Shown: positions 46,952 through 57,072 of the stretch, one piece after another | Position numbering within the stretch: the first letter of the stretch is position 1 | Layout of the letters: the number at the start of each line of letters is the position of its first letter | Source of the DNA: Fuerstiella sp. | GTDB taxonomy: Bacteria > Planctomycetota > Planctomycetia > Planctomycetales > Planctomycetaceae | Length of the DNA: 64,000 nt | Assembly (NCBI GenBank): GCA_029247265.1 | Contig: JAQWLN010000041.1 | Location: 24,370-88,369, forward strand | Direction: 5' to 3' | Notes under the pieces: generated by a model | Databases searched by the model: none | Seen by the model: only the letters and a program-made list of their open reading frames with translations | Told to the model about the DNA's origin: nothing | Translations under genes and position numbers: made by a program

Positions 46952-49240
46952 ATGGATTTCGATCCACCAACATACAATATTGCCTTCGGCCTGGCGAGCT
47001 GGCTTAAGCTCGTCGGAGTCATCGGCGCGATAGCGATCGCCTTCGGTGTCGTTGCCTCGTGTTCTCGAAACGGCGGACGCGGCGTCAGGGTGTTCACCGC
47101 TGGCCTTGCCAGTTTTCTCAAAGATCTGACTGCGGTGTCACCGCGTCGCGTGATTGCCGTCGCGCGACTGACATTGATGGAAGCGATGCGACGAAAGGCT
47201 CTTTTTGTATTCGTTGTCTTCGCAATTATGTTGATGTTCGGCGGATGGTTTCTGACAAATAGCAACGCCCGAGAGGACCTGCAGGTCAGCGTTCACATTA
47301 CGTTCATGCTGACCACAATTTCCTGGCTCATTCTGCCCGTAGTCATGTTCTTGAGTTGCTGGGCCCTTCCGGAAGATATTCGCGCTCGTTCGCTGCACAC
47401 CGTCGTGACAAAACCCGTCCGCCGAGTCGAAGTCGTGATCGGACGAATACTTGGATTCTCTACGCTGGCGACAACAATTCTGCTGGTGATGGGTGCTGTC
47501 GGATACATCTGGATTCAGCGTCAGGTACCGACGTCCGAGGATCCCAACGCCCCTGGACAACTGACGTGTCGTGTCCCGTCGTATGGCAACCTGTTCTTTC
47601 TTGACAGAGAAAGCCTGCCAAAGACCGCAGGCATCAATGTTGGTGATCCGTGGATGTATCGATCGTTTGTTGAGGGCAACTCTCGTGCTCGAGCGGTCTG
47701 GACTTTCCATGAGGTGACACCCGAAAAACTGGGAGACCAATTAAATCTGGAGGCACGATTCGAAGCGTTCCGCACTGTGAAAGGCTCTGAAGACACGATC
47801 AGCGAGGGAATTGAGGCGCAGTATACGCTGATTCGAAATATGCGTGAGGATGCGTTCTCATCATTCGGTGTCGGTGCCAGCTTCCGGCCGGCTGCAGATG
47901 CAATGCGCGAAGGCAGCTTCCAGAACGCTGCAGACCTGCTGAGCGACGCGGCCGCGCGCATGACGTCGTCTCAGGACGACTTTCAACCAGTTGACTGCCA
48001 ACACGTGTCGATCGCGTGCCTGCAGGCTGAATACGTACTCAGGACGCTGGGCGAGGAATTCACGGATGTTGTTGATGCATTTGTTGTCTTCGGAAAGCTG
48101 GCAGGGGAAGTGGAGTCCGGCAATGATGCGTCTTACCAAGAATTGTCAACCGCCTGTGATTCACTGGCGGACGTACTCAGAGAACGCAGTCAGGACCTGA
48201 TGGAGTCGATGCCGCGAATCGAAGTTCCGCTGGAATCGTTCCGTGTCTCGGAATTCCACGAAGGCGAAAACGTCAATACTTATCCTCGAAAACTGTCGTA
48301 TGCAGCGGACTACGAAGCGACCGCTCGCTTTCTGGCCAAAGTATCCACTGAATGGAATGATCAGGGCAAACTGGTGGACGGCACAGAACTTTCGCCAGGT
48401 CTGTCTGACAGCCTCGCCACCTCTGCCGGTTTTTCCGCTGAGAACGCCGATCTGTTCGTAGAGGTGCTGCAGGAACAAATCGATGCTCAGGCCCTGGCGA
48501 TCGCTGACGGCAAGCTGAAAATCGCAGATGATTCCCGCTGGTTGCAGTATTTCATGAAGCTGGTCCAGGAGGAAAAACTCATTTCTCGTGATTCAGCAGG
48601 TTGGGTCCTTGAGGCAGATCTGTTCGAGGATCTTGTTGCTGATGGCCATCTACGAGTTGATGTCGCCTGCCTGAACCACCAGATGTTTCTCGGGATGGCT
48701 CGGCCCGACCTGTTTATTCGCCTCAAGGACAATTCCTTTCTCCTGGGATACAGCAAGGCATTACTGAATATCGGGCTGATGCTTTCTCTCGTGATTGTGC
48801 TGGGCGTAACCGCCAGCTGTGTCGTCAAGGGACCGGTATCGTTCTTCTTCACCCTGGCGGTTTTCGTGATCGGCCAGTTCTTCCATGAACTGATGACTCG
48901 TATCGTCCACGGAGTGGAAGAAGGAGGAGGGGGCCTGGTCCAATCGGCCATGCTGATCATCCAACACAGAAATCCCGCCACAGGACTGGATACCAACGAA
49001 GGCACTCAACAGGTCGTCAGCGCCGTGGACACGGGAGTCGTGGGCATTCTCGGCGTAGTGAGCAACATCATTCCCGACTTCAGCACCTTCAGTGATTCGG
49101 CGGCCTACATCGAAAACGGCTTCGATGTCCCATGGAATTCGTCCGTGTTGCCGGCTATTTTGACATTTGTCGGGTTCCTTATTCCATGCATCGTAATCGG
49201 TGCGGCCTGCCTTAAGTTTCGTGAGTTAGAATCGAAATGA
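46952..49240 (+). CDS. ABC-2 permease with large extracytoplasmic domain
   Basis: A 762-residue membrane protein. Helices near residues 10-35, 75-100 and 110-180 are followed by an extensive soluble region (about residues 190-585). Further helices follow, beginning near SKALLNIGLMLSLVIVLGVT. The N-terminal half (RVIAVARLTLMEAMRRKALF and VVTKPVRRVEVVIGRILGF) matches ABC-2 permeases. The large soluble insert suggests a binding or scaffolding role outside the membrane. Its stop overlaps the next start as ATGA. Confidence 0.85.
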   Translation: MDFDPPTYNIAFGLASWLKLVGVIGAIAIAFGVVASCSRNGGRGVRVFTAGLASFLKDLTAVSPRRVIAVARLTLMEAMRRKALFVFVVFAIMLMFGGWFLTNSNAREDLQVSVHITFMLTTISWLILPVVMFLSCWALPEDIRARSLHTVVTKPVRRVEVVIGRILGFSTLATTILLVMGAVGYIWIQRQVPTSEDPNAPGQLTCRVPSYGNLFFLDRESLPKTAGINVGDPWMYRSFVEGNSRARAVWTFHEVTPEKLGDQLNLEARFEAFRTVKGSEDTISEGIEAQYTLIRNMREDAFSSFGVGASFRPAADAMREGSFQNAADLLSDAAARMTSSQDDFQPVDCQHVSIACLQAEYVLRTLGEEFTDVVDAFVVFGKLAGEVESGNDASYQELSTACDSLADVLRERSQDLMESMPRIEVPLESFRVSEFHEGENVNTYPRKLSYAADYEATARFLAKVSTEWNDQGKLVDGTELSPGLSDSLATSAGFSAENADLFVEVLQEQIDAQALAIADGKLKIADDSRWLQYFMKLVQEEKLISRDSAGWVLEADLFEDLVADGHLRVDVACLNHQMFLGMARPDLFIRLKDNSFLLGYSKALLNIGLMLSLVIVLGVTASCVVKGPVSFFFTLAVFVIGQFFHELMTRIVHGVEEGGGGLVQSAMLIIQHRNPATGLDTNEGTQQVVSAVDTGVVGILGVVSNIIPDFSTFSDSAAYIENGFDVPWNSSVLPAILTFVGFLIPCIVIGAACLKFRELESK

Positions 49241-50721
49241 ACAACCTTACATCAAGACAACGAAAGCTGGTCTACGCGAGCTGTATTGTCGTTCTGCTGA
49301 TTCCGATCGTTTATCTTGGGGCACCGACGTCCGAGGACGTTCTGCCCGGAACAAAGACGGCCGTATCAGGCGGGATGCTGGCACAGATGCGTGTCGAACA
49401 CGACCTCGGCGAAAGCACACTTGGAGAAATCGATCCGTCCAGTGCTGCCATGAACCTGGTACTGCTGGGCCTTAGAGGTCCGGCGGCCGGAATCCTGCAT
49501 CTGCAGGCGATCGAGTACCAGGAAAAGAAAAACTGGGGCAAGCTGAAAACCACCGTCGATTCCATCATCCGACTGCAGCCTCACTATGTTGAGATCTGGA
49601 AATTCCAAGGGTGGAATCTGGCCTTTAATGTCTCGCGTGAGTGGGACAAGGTGGCAGACCGATTCTATTGGGTCAAGGAAGGCATCAAGTTTCTACAGCT
49701 GGGAACCAACCGGAATCAGACGACGACCATTCTGTTTCATAATGTGGGCGACTTCATTGGCCGCAAGTTCGGCAACTCAGACGAAAAGAAATTCTTCCGC
49801 AAATTCTTCATCAATGACCCGAACGACGAACTGTTCCCTGAGCCATCGTCCGACCCGGAGCTCAACCCGCAGGCGAAGGACAATTATCTGGTCGCCAAGG
49901 ACTGGTTCGACATTTCGAACGACAAGGACGCGAATGGTTACCCCGTCAAGGGAATGACACACGTGTTTTTTCGACAGGCACCTTCACGAGCGCTGTTTGA
50001 CCATGTGTCGGCCAAACAGAACGACTATTCGGCCGACATGAAGGAACTGAGTGAAAACAAAGACAGACGAGGCCTTTCGGAAAACGATCGGCACGCACAG
50101 GAGGACGAAGATCGGCGAGTATGGGAAGAACAGAACCGAAGTGGGTGGGACGACGCCTACGCAGAATGGACGGACGTGTACGGAAACGACATCTTCCTCG
50201 GGCTGAACGAAGTCAAGTATAAACTGAATTGCTCAACCGAAGAACTTAATGCACTGGCCAAAGAAAACGGAGTGACTCTTGCAACCCAACGCAAAGTGTG
50301 GGAGCAGAACGTAAAGATGGTCAATTATCGTTTTTGGCAGAATCTGGCCGACTGCGAACGGGATCCAATAGCCGTTTCCGCACACAGAGCCATTGCGGAC
50401 GGCAAAGTGGCCTACTCACGTGGAGAGATTTCGGACTCAGAAGACAAACAGGGAAACCTTCAGCCATCCATAGCGGAAATGCGATTTGCTGACGGCATGA
50501 GCAAAATGGCTGAGGTCCTGGAGACATACCCTCAGCTTATACAACACGAAGCATACATCGACGAGATCATGCTGGCTGTTTATTACTGGCAAACGGTGCA
50601 ACAGTATAACAACCGACAGCCTCCCGCAGATTTCCCTCTAAAAGAACTTGTGATGTATCACGCGGGTCGCCAGCCGGACATAGAACGGGAGTTCATGATT
50701 GAAAACCGCACCAGTTTCTAA
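49237..50721 (+). CDS. Membrane-anchored accessory protein of the ABC cassette
   Basis: A 494-residue protein with one N-terminal helix (LVYASCIVVLLIPIVYLG) and a long soluble part. Helix-rich stretches such as LGLRGPAAGILHLQAIEY and KTTVDSIIRLQPHYVEIWKF resemble TPR-like repeats. No recognised family or catalytic motif is visible. The ATGA overlap with the upstream permease indicates translational coupling. It probably serves as an accessory subunit of the transporter, which is inference from position. Confidence 0.72.
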   Translation: MNNLTSRQRKLVYASCIVVLLIPIVYLGAPTSEDVLPGTKTAVSGGMLAQMRVEHDLGESTLGEIDPSSAAMNLVLLGLRGPAAGILHLQAIEYQEKKNWGKLKTTVDSIIRLQPHYVEIWKFQGWNLAFNVSREWDKVADRFYWVKEGIKFLQLGTNRNQTTTILFHNVGDFIGRKFGNSDEKKFFRKFFINDPNDELFPEPSSDPELNPQAKDNYLVAKDWFDISNDKDANGYPVKGMTHVFFRQAPSRALFDHVSAKQNDYSADMKELSENKDRRGLSENDRHAQEDEDRRVWEEQNRSGWDDAYAEWTDVYGNDIFLGLNEVKYKLNCSTEELNALAKENGVTLATQRKVWEQNVKMVNYRFWQNLADCERDPIAVSAHRAIADGKVAYSRGEISDSEDKQGNLQPSIAEMRFADGMSKMAEVLETYPQLIQHEAYIDEIMLAVYYWQTVQQYNNRQPPADFPLKELVMYHAGRQPDIEREFMIENRTSF

Positions 50722-50778
50722 CGTTCGCCCAGGCTCGACTTGTCCCTTCGCGTGACATCAGCGTTCACCGCGAGCGTG

Positions 50779-52605
50779 ATGTCCAGCACCTTCATTCAGC
50801 ATCGACGTGTCGGAGGAAACATTTTGTTTGCGGGCCCCATCTTTGTTCGAGAAGCCCTGACGACTCCGCGCCGACTGAGCCACTACCTTTTGCGTTCCGG
50901 CTATGTCGCGTGCCTGCTGGTACTGATGTATACCATTCGCCAGGCGACCATCGGGTTTCAGGACACAAAGTTTTCAGGGGACGTCGCTGCTTTCAGCAGC
51001 CTTGTCTTCAGTGTCTTTGCATTGCTGCAGCTGACACTGGGGATGTTTTTTGCAACGTTATTTACGGCCGCCAATATCGCGCAGGAAAAGGATCGGCGAA
51101 CGCTGATTCTGCTGCTGATGACGGACATGCGCAGTCGCGAACTGGCACTCGGAAAACTGCTGGCCAGCCTGTTGATTGTCGGGGTACTGCTGGCAGCTTC
51201 GGTACCCGTCTTCTGTGTGCTGCAGTTGCTGGGCGGAGTCAGCTGGTCGCAGATCCTGTGGGCCGAAGCCATTATCGCAGCCACAACTCTGGCCAGCGGC
51301 TCATGGGGCTGTCTGGTCGCTTACTGGCGGGAAAAGACCTTTCAGACGCTGGCCATCAGCGTGCTGGGCGTCGTCCTGTTTGTGGCGGCTGTCGAAGGAT
51401 TCATCGCCCTTGTCAGCATCGAATCAACGATTGGATACTGGCTGGGACAGTTGTCGCCGTACAGATCACTGTTCAATGTCATGAATCCACTGACTGGTCT
51501 GGAGCACGGAGCCGTCCAGGTCTCCGCGTTGAACTCCGTATCGCTGCTGGTCGGCCTGGCCGCAACGCTTAATCTTTACACGATCGTGAAACTGCGTGTC
51601 TGGAACCCTTCGCAGCAACTGAGACAAAACGTACTGGAAGACGAAACACAGCCCGAGAACGTTACACCTGACGCCACCGAATCACCTGTGCCTGTCGGTA
51701 CCGAACGTAAACAGCACCGTGCAGTCTGGAATAACCCGGTCACGTGGAAGGAAATTGTCACACGCGGTTACGGTCGCAAGATCGTTGTGATCAAACTGGC
51801 CTACGTTCTGCTGGCCGCGCTAATCGGGTACTCGGTGATAACTTCCGGAACCGATGACACAGCACTTGTACTGGGAATGATTTCGCCGCCAGCTGCGGCG
51901 TTCCTGGCCATTGGCGTCATCAGCCTGCTGCTGATCAACGCTCAGGCAGTCACGTCGATTTCCACGGAACGCGACGACAACACTCTGGATATTCTGCTGG
52001 CGACGGACCTGCACGCCAGCGAATTTATGACCGGCAAGATTTTTGGTGCGTTGTGGAACACACGTGAGATGATTGTCGTTCCTGTGCTGCTGATGGCTGC
52101 CGCAATGACGTACGGAGCGTCACAGCAGCTCACCGTAGAGAATCTGATCTACCTTGTTGTGGCGTACTTCTGTCTGTCACTATTCGCCATCATGCTCGGC
52201 CTGCATTCCGGACTGACCTACGACAATTCTCGCGCGGCAATTGGCAACAGCCTGGGAACGATGTTTTTTCTGTTCATCGGCATCTTTGTCTTCATGCTGC
52301 TGCTGGTGGAAGCACGGTCGTCGTTCGCCATTCAGATGCAGAGTTTTATTGTCTTCATCGGACTGGGCAGCATCGGACTGTACAGTTCTCTGACGCACAA
52401 GAACCCGTCCAGCGCTCTGACAATGGCGGCTGTCATGCTGCCCTTCCTGACGTTCTATGCCATCACGGACTTTCTGCTGGGCGGCACGTTAGGCGTGTGT
52501 TTCTGGATCTGCGTCGCTTATGGCTTTGCGACGATCGCCATGCTGATTCCCTCGGTCAGCGATTTTGATGTCGCTCTGGGACGCACGACCAACGACGCCG
52601 GCTGA
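50779..52605 (+). CDS. Second ABC-2 permease of the cassette
   Basis: A 608-residue polytopic membrane protein. It starts with an amphipathic segment before GPIFVREALTTPRRLSHYLL. Two similar halves of about six helices each contain DRRTLILLLMTDMRSRELALGKLL and, later, DDNTLDILLATDLHASEFM. These paired motifs are typical of ABC-2 permeases with internal duplication. It is quite different from the first permease, so the exporter may be a heterodimer. The ATG at 50779 is preferred to a TTG at 50740. Confidence 0.85.
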   Translation: MSSTFIQHRRVGGNILFAGPIFVREALTTPRRLSHYLLRSGYVACLLVLMYTIRQATIGFQDTKFSGDVAAFSSLVFSVFALLQLTLGMFFATLFTAANIAQEKDRRTLILLLMTDMRSRELALGKLLASLLIVGVLLAASVPVFCVLQLLGGVSWSQILWAEAIIAATTLASGSWGCLVAYWREKTFQTLAISVLGVVLFVAAVEGFIALVSIESTIGYWLGQLSPYRSLFNVMNPLTGLEHGAVQVSALNSVSLLVGLAATLNLYTIVKLRVWNPSQQLRQNVLEDETQPENVTPDATESPVPVGTERKQHRAVWNNPVTWKEIVTRGYGRKIVVIKLAYVLLAALIGYSVITSGTDDTALVLGMISPPAAAFLAIGVISLLLINAQAVTSISTERDDNTLDILLATDLHASEFMTGKIFGALWNTREMIVVPVLLMAAAMTYGASQQLTVENLIYLVVAYFCLSLFAIMLGLHSGLTYDNSRAAIGNSLGTMFFLFIGIFVFMLLLVEARSSFAIQMQSFIVFIGLGSIGLYSSLTHKNPSSALTMAAVMLPFLTFYAITDFLLGGTLGVCFWICVAYGFATIAMLIPSVSDFDVALGRTTNDAG

Positions 52606-52844
52606 TATCACTGGCAGACGCAGGATCATCAGCGCGGACCTCCGCCACTTAAGTGTATTATTGCCCCCCCTCCGATCGTAGTCGTCAGCTGTCAATCCAG
52701 TACCGCATGCGGCATGGCCGTTCGAACGTGTTTTCCTGGATCCGAACGTGCATTTGTGCGTGCTGCCCGATAGATTCAGTGAAGCACAGCAAGAACACCC
52801 CGTTCGAAGCTGCAAATCCGGACCTTCACGGAAAGAGACGAACG

Positions 52845-54536
52845 TTGCTGATTGATCAACTGAAGTCCTGCCTGCATGAATTTTCTCCTCGCCAACACAG
52901 ACGACGAATCTCTCGCCGATCCCGGAAATGGCTGACGTCAGCGCACGTTGAATTCCTGGAATCCAGGCTCATGCTGGCCGCGACCAGTGACCTGGTAGAA
53001 TGACTCATTCCTGATTCATCTGACCAAACTGGCGGGAACAGATGCGCAGATCGATCAGTCCAAAGGCGCCTCAACACTGAACGCCGCGCAGATCCGCACC
53101 AACATCGGCCAGTTGGGTTCACGAGCAGACGTGGATGGCGACGGTGACTTCGACGCAAGTGATTCCTTCCTGATCCATCTGACCAAACTCGCGGGTACGA
53201 ATGCGCAGATTGAACAGTCCAAAGGTGCCTCTGCACTTACCAGCACCGAGATTCGTGAAAACGTTGATAACCTTGCGAATTCCGCGTCACTGATTGCACT
53301 GAGAGAATCCGACGGCTTTCTGTCGACGGAACTGTTTCCCGTCGCACTTGGCGGCACGAACGGAGGAACACGCACGATACGAATCGAACTGGAAACGGCA
53401 TTCGATACGTCCGATCAGGCACCGTCAGTCGAAGACCTGTTTCAAATCTATCTTGTCGACAGCGCGGATTCAGATACGACACTGCTCGATCGCGGCGCAC
53501 CCGGAACCAGCCTGCTGACGCTGGCCGGTGACCGAACGGAGTTCGCGCCTGGTATAGTTCGATTCGACGGTCAAGCGGTCGAAATCGACGTGACGTCCGT
53601 CACGGGAGTGGCCAACGGCCAATTGCTGTTCCAGCTGATCAACAGCGATGCTGACAACGGCACACAGGTTTCCGTTACGTCCATCACAAACACCGTTGAC
53701 CTGACCGGCGTCTTCGGCCCCGGGTTCCCGGATTCCAGCGCAACATTTGCGGCCATCGGACCGAGTGTTGATCTGTCCGGTTATCAGCCAGCAGCGAATG
53801 CCACTGCTGAATTCAACAATATTCGTTTCCATGAAGCAACAGGCCTCTATCAGGCAGAGCTGCGGCTGCGCAATGACGGAGCAGATACAGGGCGGCAGCT
53901 TGTTGTTGTCTTCGATGATCTTCCTGCCGGCGTTACGCTGACAGGTGCGACCGGGACAGCCAGTGGCGGAGCCCCTTACCTGAACGTGGTCAATGCGATC
54001 ACCGGCGGCGGGCTGACAACGGCAGGCACCTCCAATCCGGTACTGGTCGAATTCTCTGATCCCACGCTGACTGCATTCTCAATCAAACCACGCGTATTAA
54101 CAGCCGGGCCGAATCAGGCGCCTGTCTTCGATACAGTCCCTCCCATCACGATCATGCCGGGCGATTCCGTTGATGTCATGTTGACCGCCACCGACGCTGA
54201 CGGCGATCCAGTCTCCTTTTCTTTCACGCCAGCCGATGACATGCCAGCGATCATATTCAACGGCAACGGCTCGATGCAAATCACGCCCACTCCCCACGAT
54301 ATTGGCTCATATTCGTTTGATGTCCATGCCAGCGACGGCAATCTGACAACCAGTCAGGACAACAAGAATCAGCGGCGTTGTGCTGAACACAGACGAAGCA
54401 CCGCTGGCAGGTGTGCCAATCGAAATCGGACGCTTTCAGACAGTGACCGGAGCTGGAGTAAGCGGCGGATTCCGGGGCTTCCTTCGCAGGCTCAGTCCAG
54501 CCCACGGCCACCCACTGGTCTTGTGCAAGACGGGTG
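52845..54536 (+). pseudogene. Frameshifted large extracellular protein with tandem EF-loop repeats
   Basis: Remnant of a planctomycete large secreted protein. The N-terminus has a basic stretch and a signature VEFLESRLMLAA, then the frame stops at TGA 53001. Without it the sequence would run into a two-copy tandem repeat of 159 bases (53 residues), seen as DSFLIHLTKLAG and DVDGDGDFDAS, an EF-hand-like calcium loop. The repeat is in another frame, and the first calcium loop seems to be deleted at the junction. Later there is a cadherin-like region (PPITIMPGDSVDVMLTATDA). Near 54363 a second frameshift moves to a frame with RISGVVLNTDEAPLAGVPIE. The gene then runs into the 3' end of mtdB. Confidence 0.75.
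53002..53319 (+). repeat. Two-copy 159-base tandem repeat
   Basis: Copies beginning at 53002 and 53161 share most bases over 159 positions. They encode the repeated DSFLIHLTKLAG-type unit; the calcium loop falls at the end of the first copy. Confidence 0.7.
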
Positions 54537-55406
54537 TCACGCCAGGCCAGCGACCTGCAGCGCCAGGGCATAAATCTGCTGTGTGTCCAAGACTCGGTCA
54601 TTGGACTCAAACAGGCTGGCCACAGCCTTGCGATGGACTTTCATCTTGGTGCCGCCGACACCAATGGCCCCGTAACAAATGGTACCGTCCTTTTCGGTGG
54701 CCTTGTCGGTGACGCCGATGTCTGTGATGCCGACCGGCGGCACCGCGTTCAGGTCGATCGCTACGGACAGTCCATCCAGCGCCGCCAGTGAACCTTCCGG
54801 CAGAAAACACACGCCCGCCGCACCGGCGGCCACGACAAGTTGTTTACCGGAACACAGACTTTGAAATTCTTCGACCGTGGCAGCGCCAGCTGGGGTCAAT
54901 GTGCCGGCGTCTGTCTTTGCTCGGATCGCATCACAGGCAGTTGCCGCTCGATCTTCCGATCTGGAAACGAGTGTCACAGCACTGCTTTCGGTGGCCAGCA
55001 ACTGAGCAACGCGCTGACCGACCGGTCCGGTGCCGCCCAGTACCAGTGCCGAAGTGTCGGCCAAAGGCAGATGTTTTTTGGCCGCCACGACCGCTGCAGC
55101 GGCTGTTGTGTTGCAGCCGTTGGAGTCCATCATTACCGATACTTTCATCGGTCCGAAGAAAGTCGAGCCGATTTTCTTCATCAATGCTTCGCCGTCGGTC
55201 ACATTGCTGCCACCGACAAAGATAGCGGTATTCTTCAGATCGGCCGGACCACGAGTGAAGATGGCTCCGTGAACAAGTCCCGTGACGTTGTCCGGCGAAA
55301 TGCCGCCATAGCTGAACAACTCGTCAACTCCGGCATCAATCGCGACAACGCGGTCAAAACTACTGGGGGCGACATCAGTATCAAACTGGATCAGAATCTT
55401 CTTCAT
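54537..55406 (-). CDS. mtdB: Methylene-tetrahydromethanopterin dehydrogenase MtdB
   Basis: An NAD(P)-dependent enzyme of about 289 residues that oxidises methylene-H4MPT to methenyl-H4MPT in formaldehyde/C1 metabolism. The start MKKILIQFDTDVAPSSFD and the Rossmann motif LVLGGTGPVGQRVAQLLA are typical. IYALALQVAGLA forms the C-terminus. The ATG at 55406 is chosen because upstream sequence is unrelated. Methylotrophy-type H4MPT genes are a known feature of planctomycetes. It is 13 bases downstream of the ExbB-like gene on the same strand. Confidence 0.92.
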   Translation of the reverse strand: MKKILIQFDTDVAPSSFDRVVAIDAGVDELFSYGGISPDNVTGLVHGAIFTRGPADLKNTAIFVGGSNVTDGEALMKKIGSTFFGPMKVSVMMDSNGCNTTAAAAVVAAKKHLPLADTSALVLGGTGPVGQRVAQLLATESSAVTLVSRSEDRAATACDAIRAKTDAGTLTPAGAATVEEFQSLCSGKQLVVAAGAAGVCFLPEGSLAALDGLSVAIDLNAVPPVGITDIGVTDKATEKDGTICYGAIGVGGTKMKVHRKAVASLFESNDRVLDTQQIYALALQVAGLA

Positions 55407-55419
55407 CAGGTTAACTTCG

Positions 55420-56232
55420 TTAAGGTCGTTCTCGGTTGCTTCGTCGTGCCTGCAACGCGCGACGGAAATCGGCAAAGACGTGTTCGGAAAGAAGTGTTGC
55501 TTCGGCTGCCAGTTCGTCGATGCGGTTGCGGAAAACAGCAAAAGCGCTCAGTGACGGTACTGCGACGCCAAGCCCCAGGAGTGTAGTGATCAGAGCTCGG
55601 TAGATGCCGGGAGCGAGTTCCGAAACCTGCGGATTCGCTTTCTGTTCGAACTCCAGAAACGCCTGAATCATCCCCCAGACGGTTCCCATCAGTCCCAGCA
55701 TCGGCGCGATGGTAGCGATTACCGACAGGTATTCGATGCGCCGGAACAACCGTGCCGACTGTTCGACAGCCGCATCTTCCATCGCTTTTTCGATGGCGCT
55801 GTAGTTGCCTCCGGTCTCGTCCAGCCCCGCGTGCAGTACTCGGCTTAGAAAGCCCGGATGTTGCTCGCAAAGTTTCCTGGCTTCGTCAATCTTCCCTTCG
55901 GCCAGACAACGGTGCACTTCCTCGGCCAGCCCCGGCGGGATCAGCGTCGAGTGACGAATATTCATCACATGGTCGGCAATCAGCGCCACCATCACCAGAC
56001 TCAGCAGGACGATCAGATATCCCACAGCACCGCCCGCCCGCAGCATGTCGTTCAGGCTCAGTCCATTGCCTGCGGGTTGCTGGACGACAACGTTGCCCGG
56101 CGCATCCGGCTGAAACGCGACCACGAGAGGAGCGTCAAGAAGAACGATGCCAACAGCTGCCAGAGCAGCGAACGTCAACCAGCGTGCTGACGTCGTCTTC
56201 TGTTTAGAAATCTGTCTTCCGGAATATTGCAT
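55420..56232 (-). CDS. MotA/TolQ/ExbB-family proton channel
   Basis: A 270-residue inner-membrane protein of the ExbB/TolQ family, which couples the proton gradient to work on the outer membrane. It has an N-terminal helix, then AVGYLIVLLSLVMVALIADHV, a cytoplasmic region, and a C-terminal helix pair with ATIAPMLGLMGTVWGMIQAF and TTLLGLGVAVPSLSAFAVF. The Thr/Pro proton-path residues are in place. ExbD/TolR partners are not adjacent. It shares a probable operon with mtdB, an unusual pairing. Confidence 0.9.
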   Translation of the reverse strand: MQYSGRQISKQKTTSARWLTFAALAAVGIVLLDAPLVVAFQPDAPGNVVVQQPAGNGLSLNDMLRAGGAVGYLIVLLSLVMVALIADHVMNIRHSTLIPPGLAEEVHRCLAEGKIDEARKLCEQHPGFLSRVLHAGLDETGGNYSAIEKAMEDAAVEQSARLFRRIEYLSVIATIAPMLGLMGTVWGMIQAFLEFEQKANPQVSELAPGIYRALITTLLGLGVAVPSLSAFAVFRNRIDELAAEATLLSEHVFADFRRALQARRSNRERP

Positions 56233-56592
56233 ACGGCCTCTTCCATGAACAACGCGGACATGTCGAAGTGAAACGGTGGCCTCCGTGAAGCCACCACGAC
56301 GTTATCCTGGTCATTTGCCGCGGAATGGTAGTAAAACACGGCGTGCGCGCGAATCGGTCGTTCGGCATCGCGAAATTATTCGGATACAATTTGGCCCGGT
56401 CTGTGCCTCAAGCCATTCTGGCAAACGTCCGGAGCTGTGCGTCTGCGTTCACTGGTCACGAAATCTGACGGAACATGACTTTGTTTTGCTGAACAGCTGA
56501 CGATAATTGCCTGCGAGCACGTTTACAGGATAGCGGCGCTCCTGGGCAGACATCTCTGATAAGCTTTTTTCCATCGACAGGAGATCCTTGAA
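56233..56592. other. Divergent intergenic region
   Basis: No gene is supported between the ExbB-like gene and the small secreted protein. Promoters for both directions probably lie here. Confidence 0.45.
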
Positions 56593-57072
56593 ATGCATCG
56601 AAACCTTTTGATTGCCACGACCACGTTCGTGATGCTGCTGACCGCGCCCCTGCGGGCTGACGAGTCCGAAGCACGTGAAGAAACGTTTTCTGCGCGGATG
56701 TCCAACGTCACGCTGGTCGGATCCTTCACAGTCGATGGCAGAACAGACGGTCCTCCCAAGGCTGAACGCTACGAGATCAAGAGCGTAACGAAACTGGGGG
56801 GCAACCTGTGGACGTTCGTAACACGAGTAAAATATGGAAATGTGGACACAAGGGTGCCGATCACCGTGCCGCTGGAATGGGCCGGTGATACTCCCATGGT
56901 GTCGCTGACGGACGCCACATTGCCTGGACTTGGATCGGCGTTTTCTGCTCGAGTCATCTTTCACGGCGATCGCTATGCGGGAACATGGCAGCACGGAAAA
57001 GTGGGTGGCCATATGTTCGGGAGAATTGAAAAGACAAAACCAGCCGCTGCGACGGAGAAACCTGCCAAATGA
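56593..57072 (+). CDS. Secreted protein of unknown function
   Basis: An exported protein of 159 residues with a signal peptide (RNLLIATTTFVMLLTAPLRA). The mature part is beta-rich and ends in a charged, Lys/Ala-rich tail. No recognised motif is present. AGGAG lies about 10 bases before the ATG. Its stop overlaps the next start as ATGA, so it is coupled to the HExxH protein gene. Confidence 0.72.
   Translation: MHRNLLIATTTFVMLLTAPLRADESEAREETFSARMSNVTLVGSFTVDGRTDGPPKAERYEIKSVTKLGGNLWTFVTRVKYGNVDTRVPITVPLEWAGDTPMVSLTDATLPGLGSAFSARVIFHGDRYAGTWQHGKVGGHMFGRIEKTKPAAATEKPAK

Noticed and set aside
53113..54573. Reading this frame as one intact protein.
   Set aside because: The start is inside a repeat, the planctomycete N-terminus is in another frame, and the C-terminal 70 residues are non-protein-like where a different frame carries a recognisable domain.
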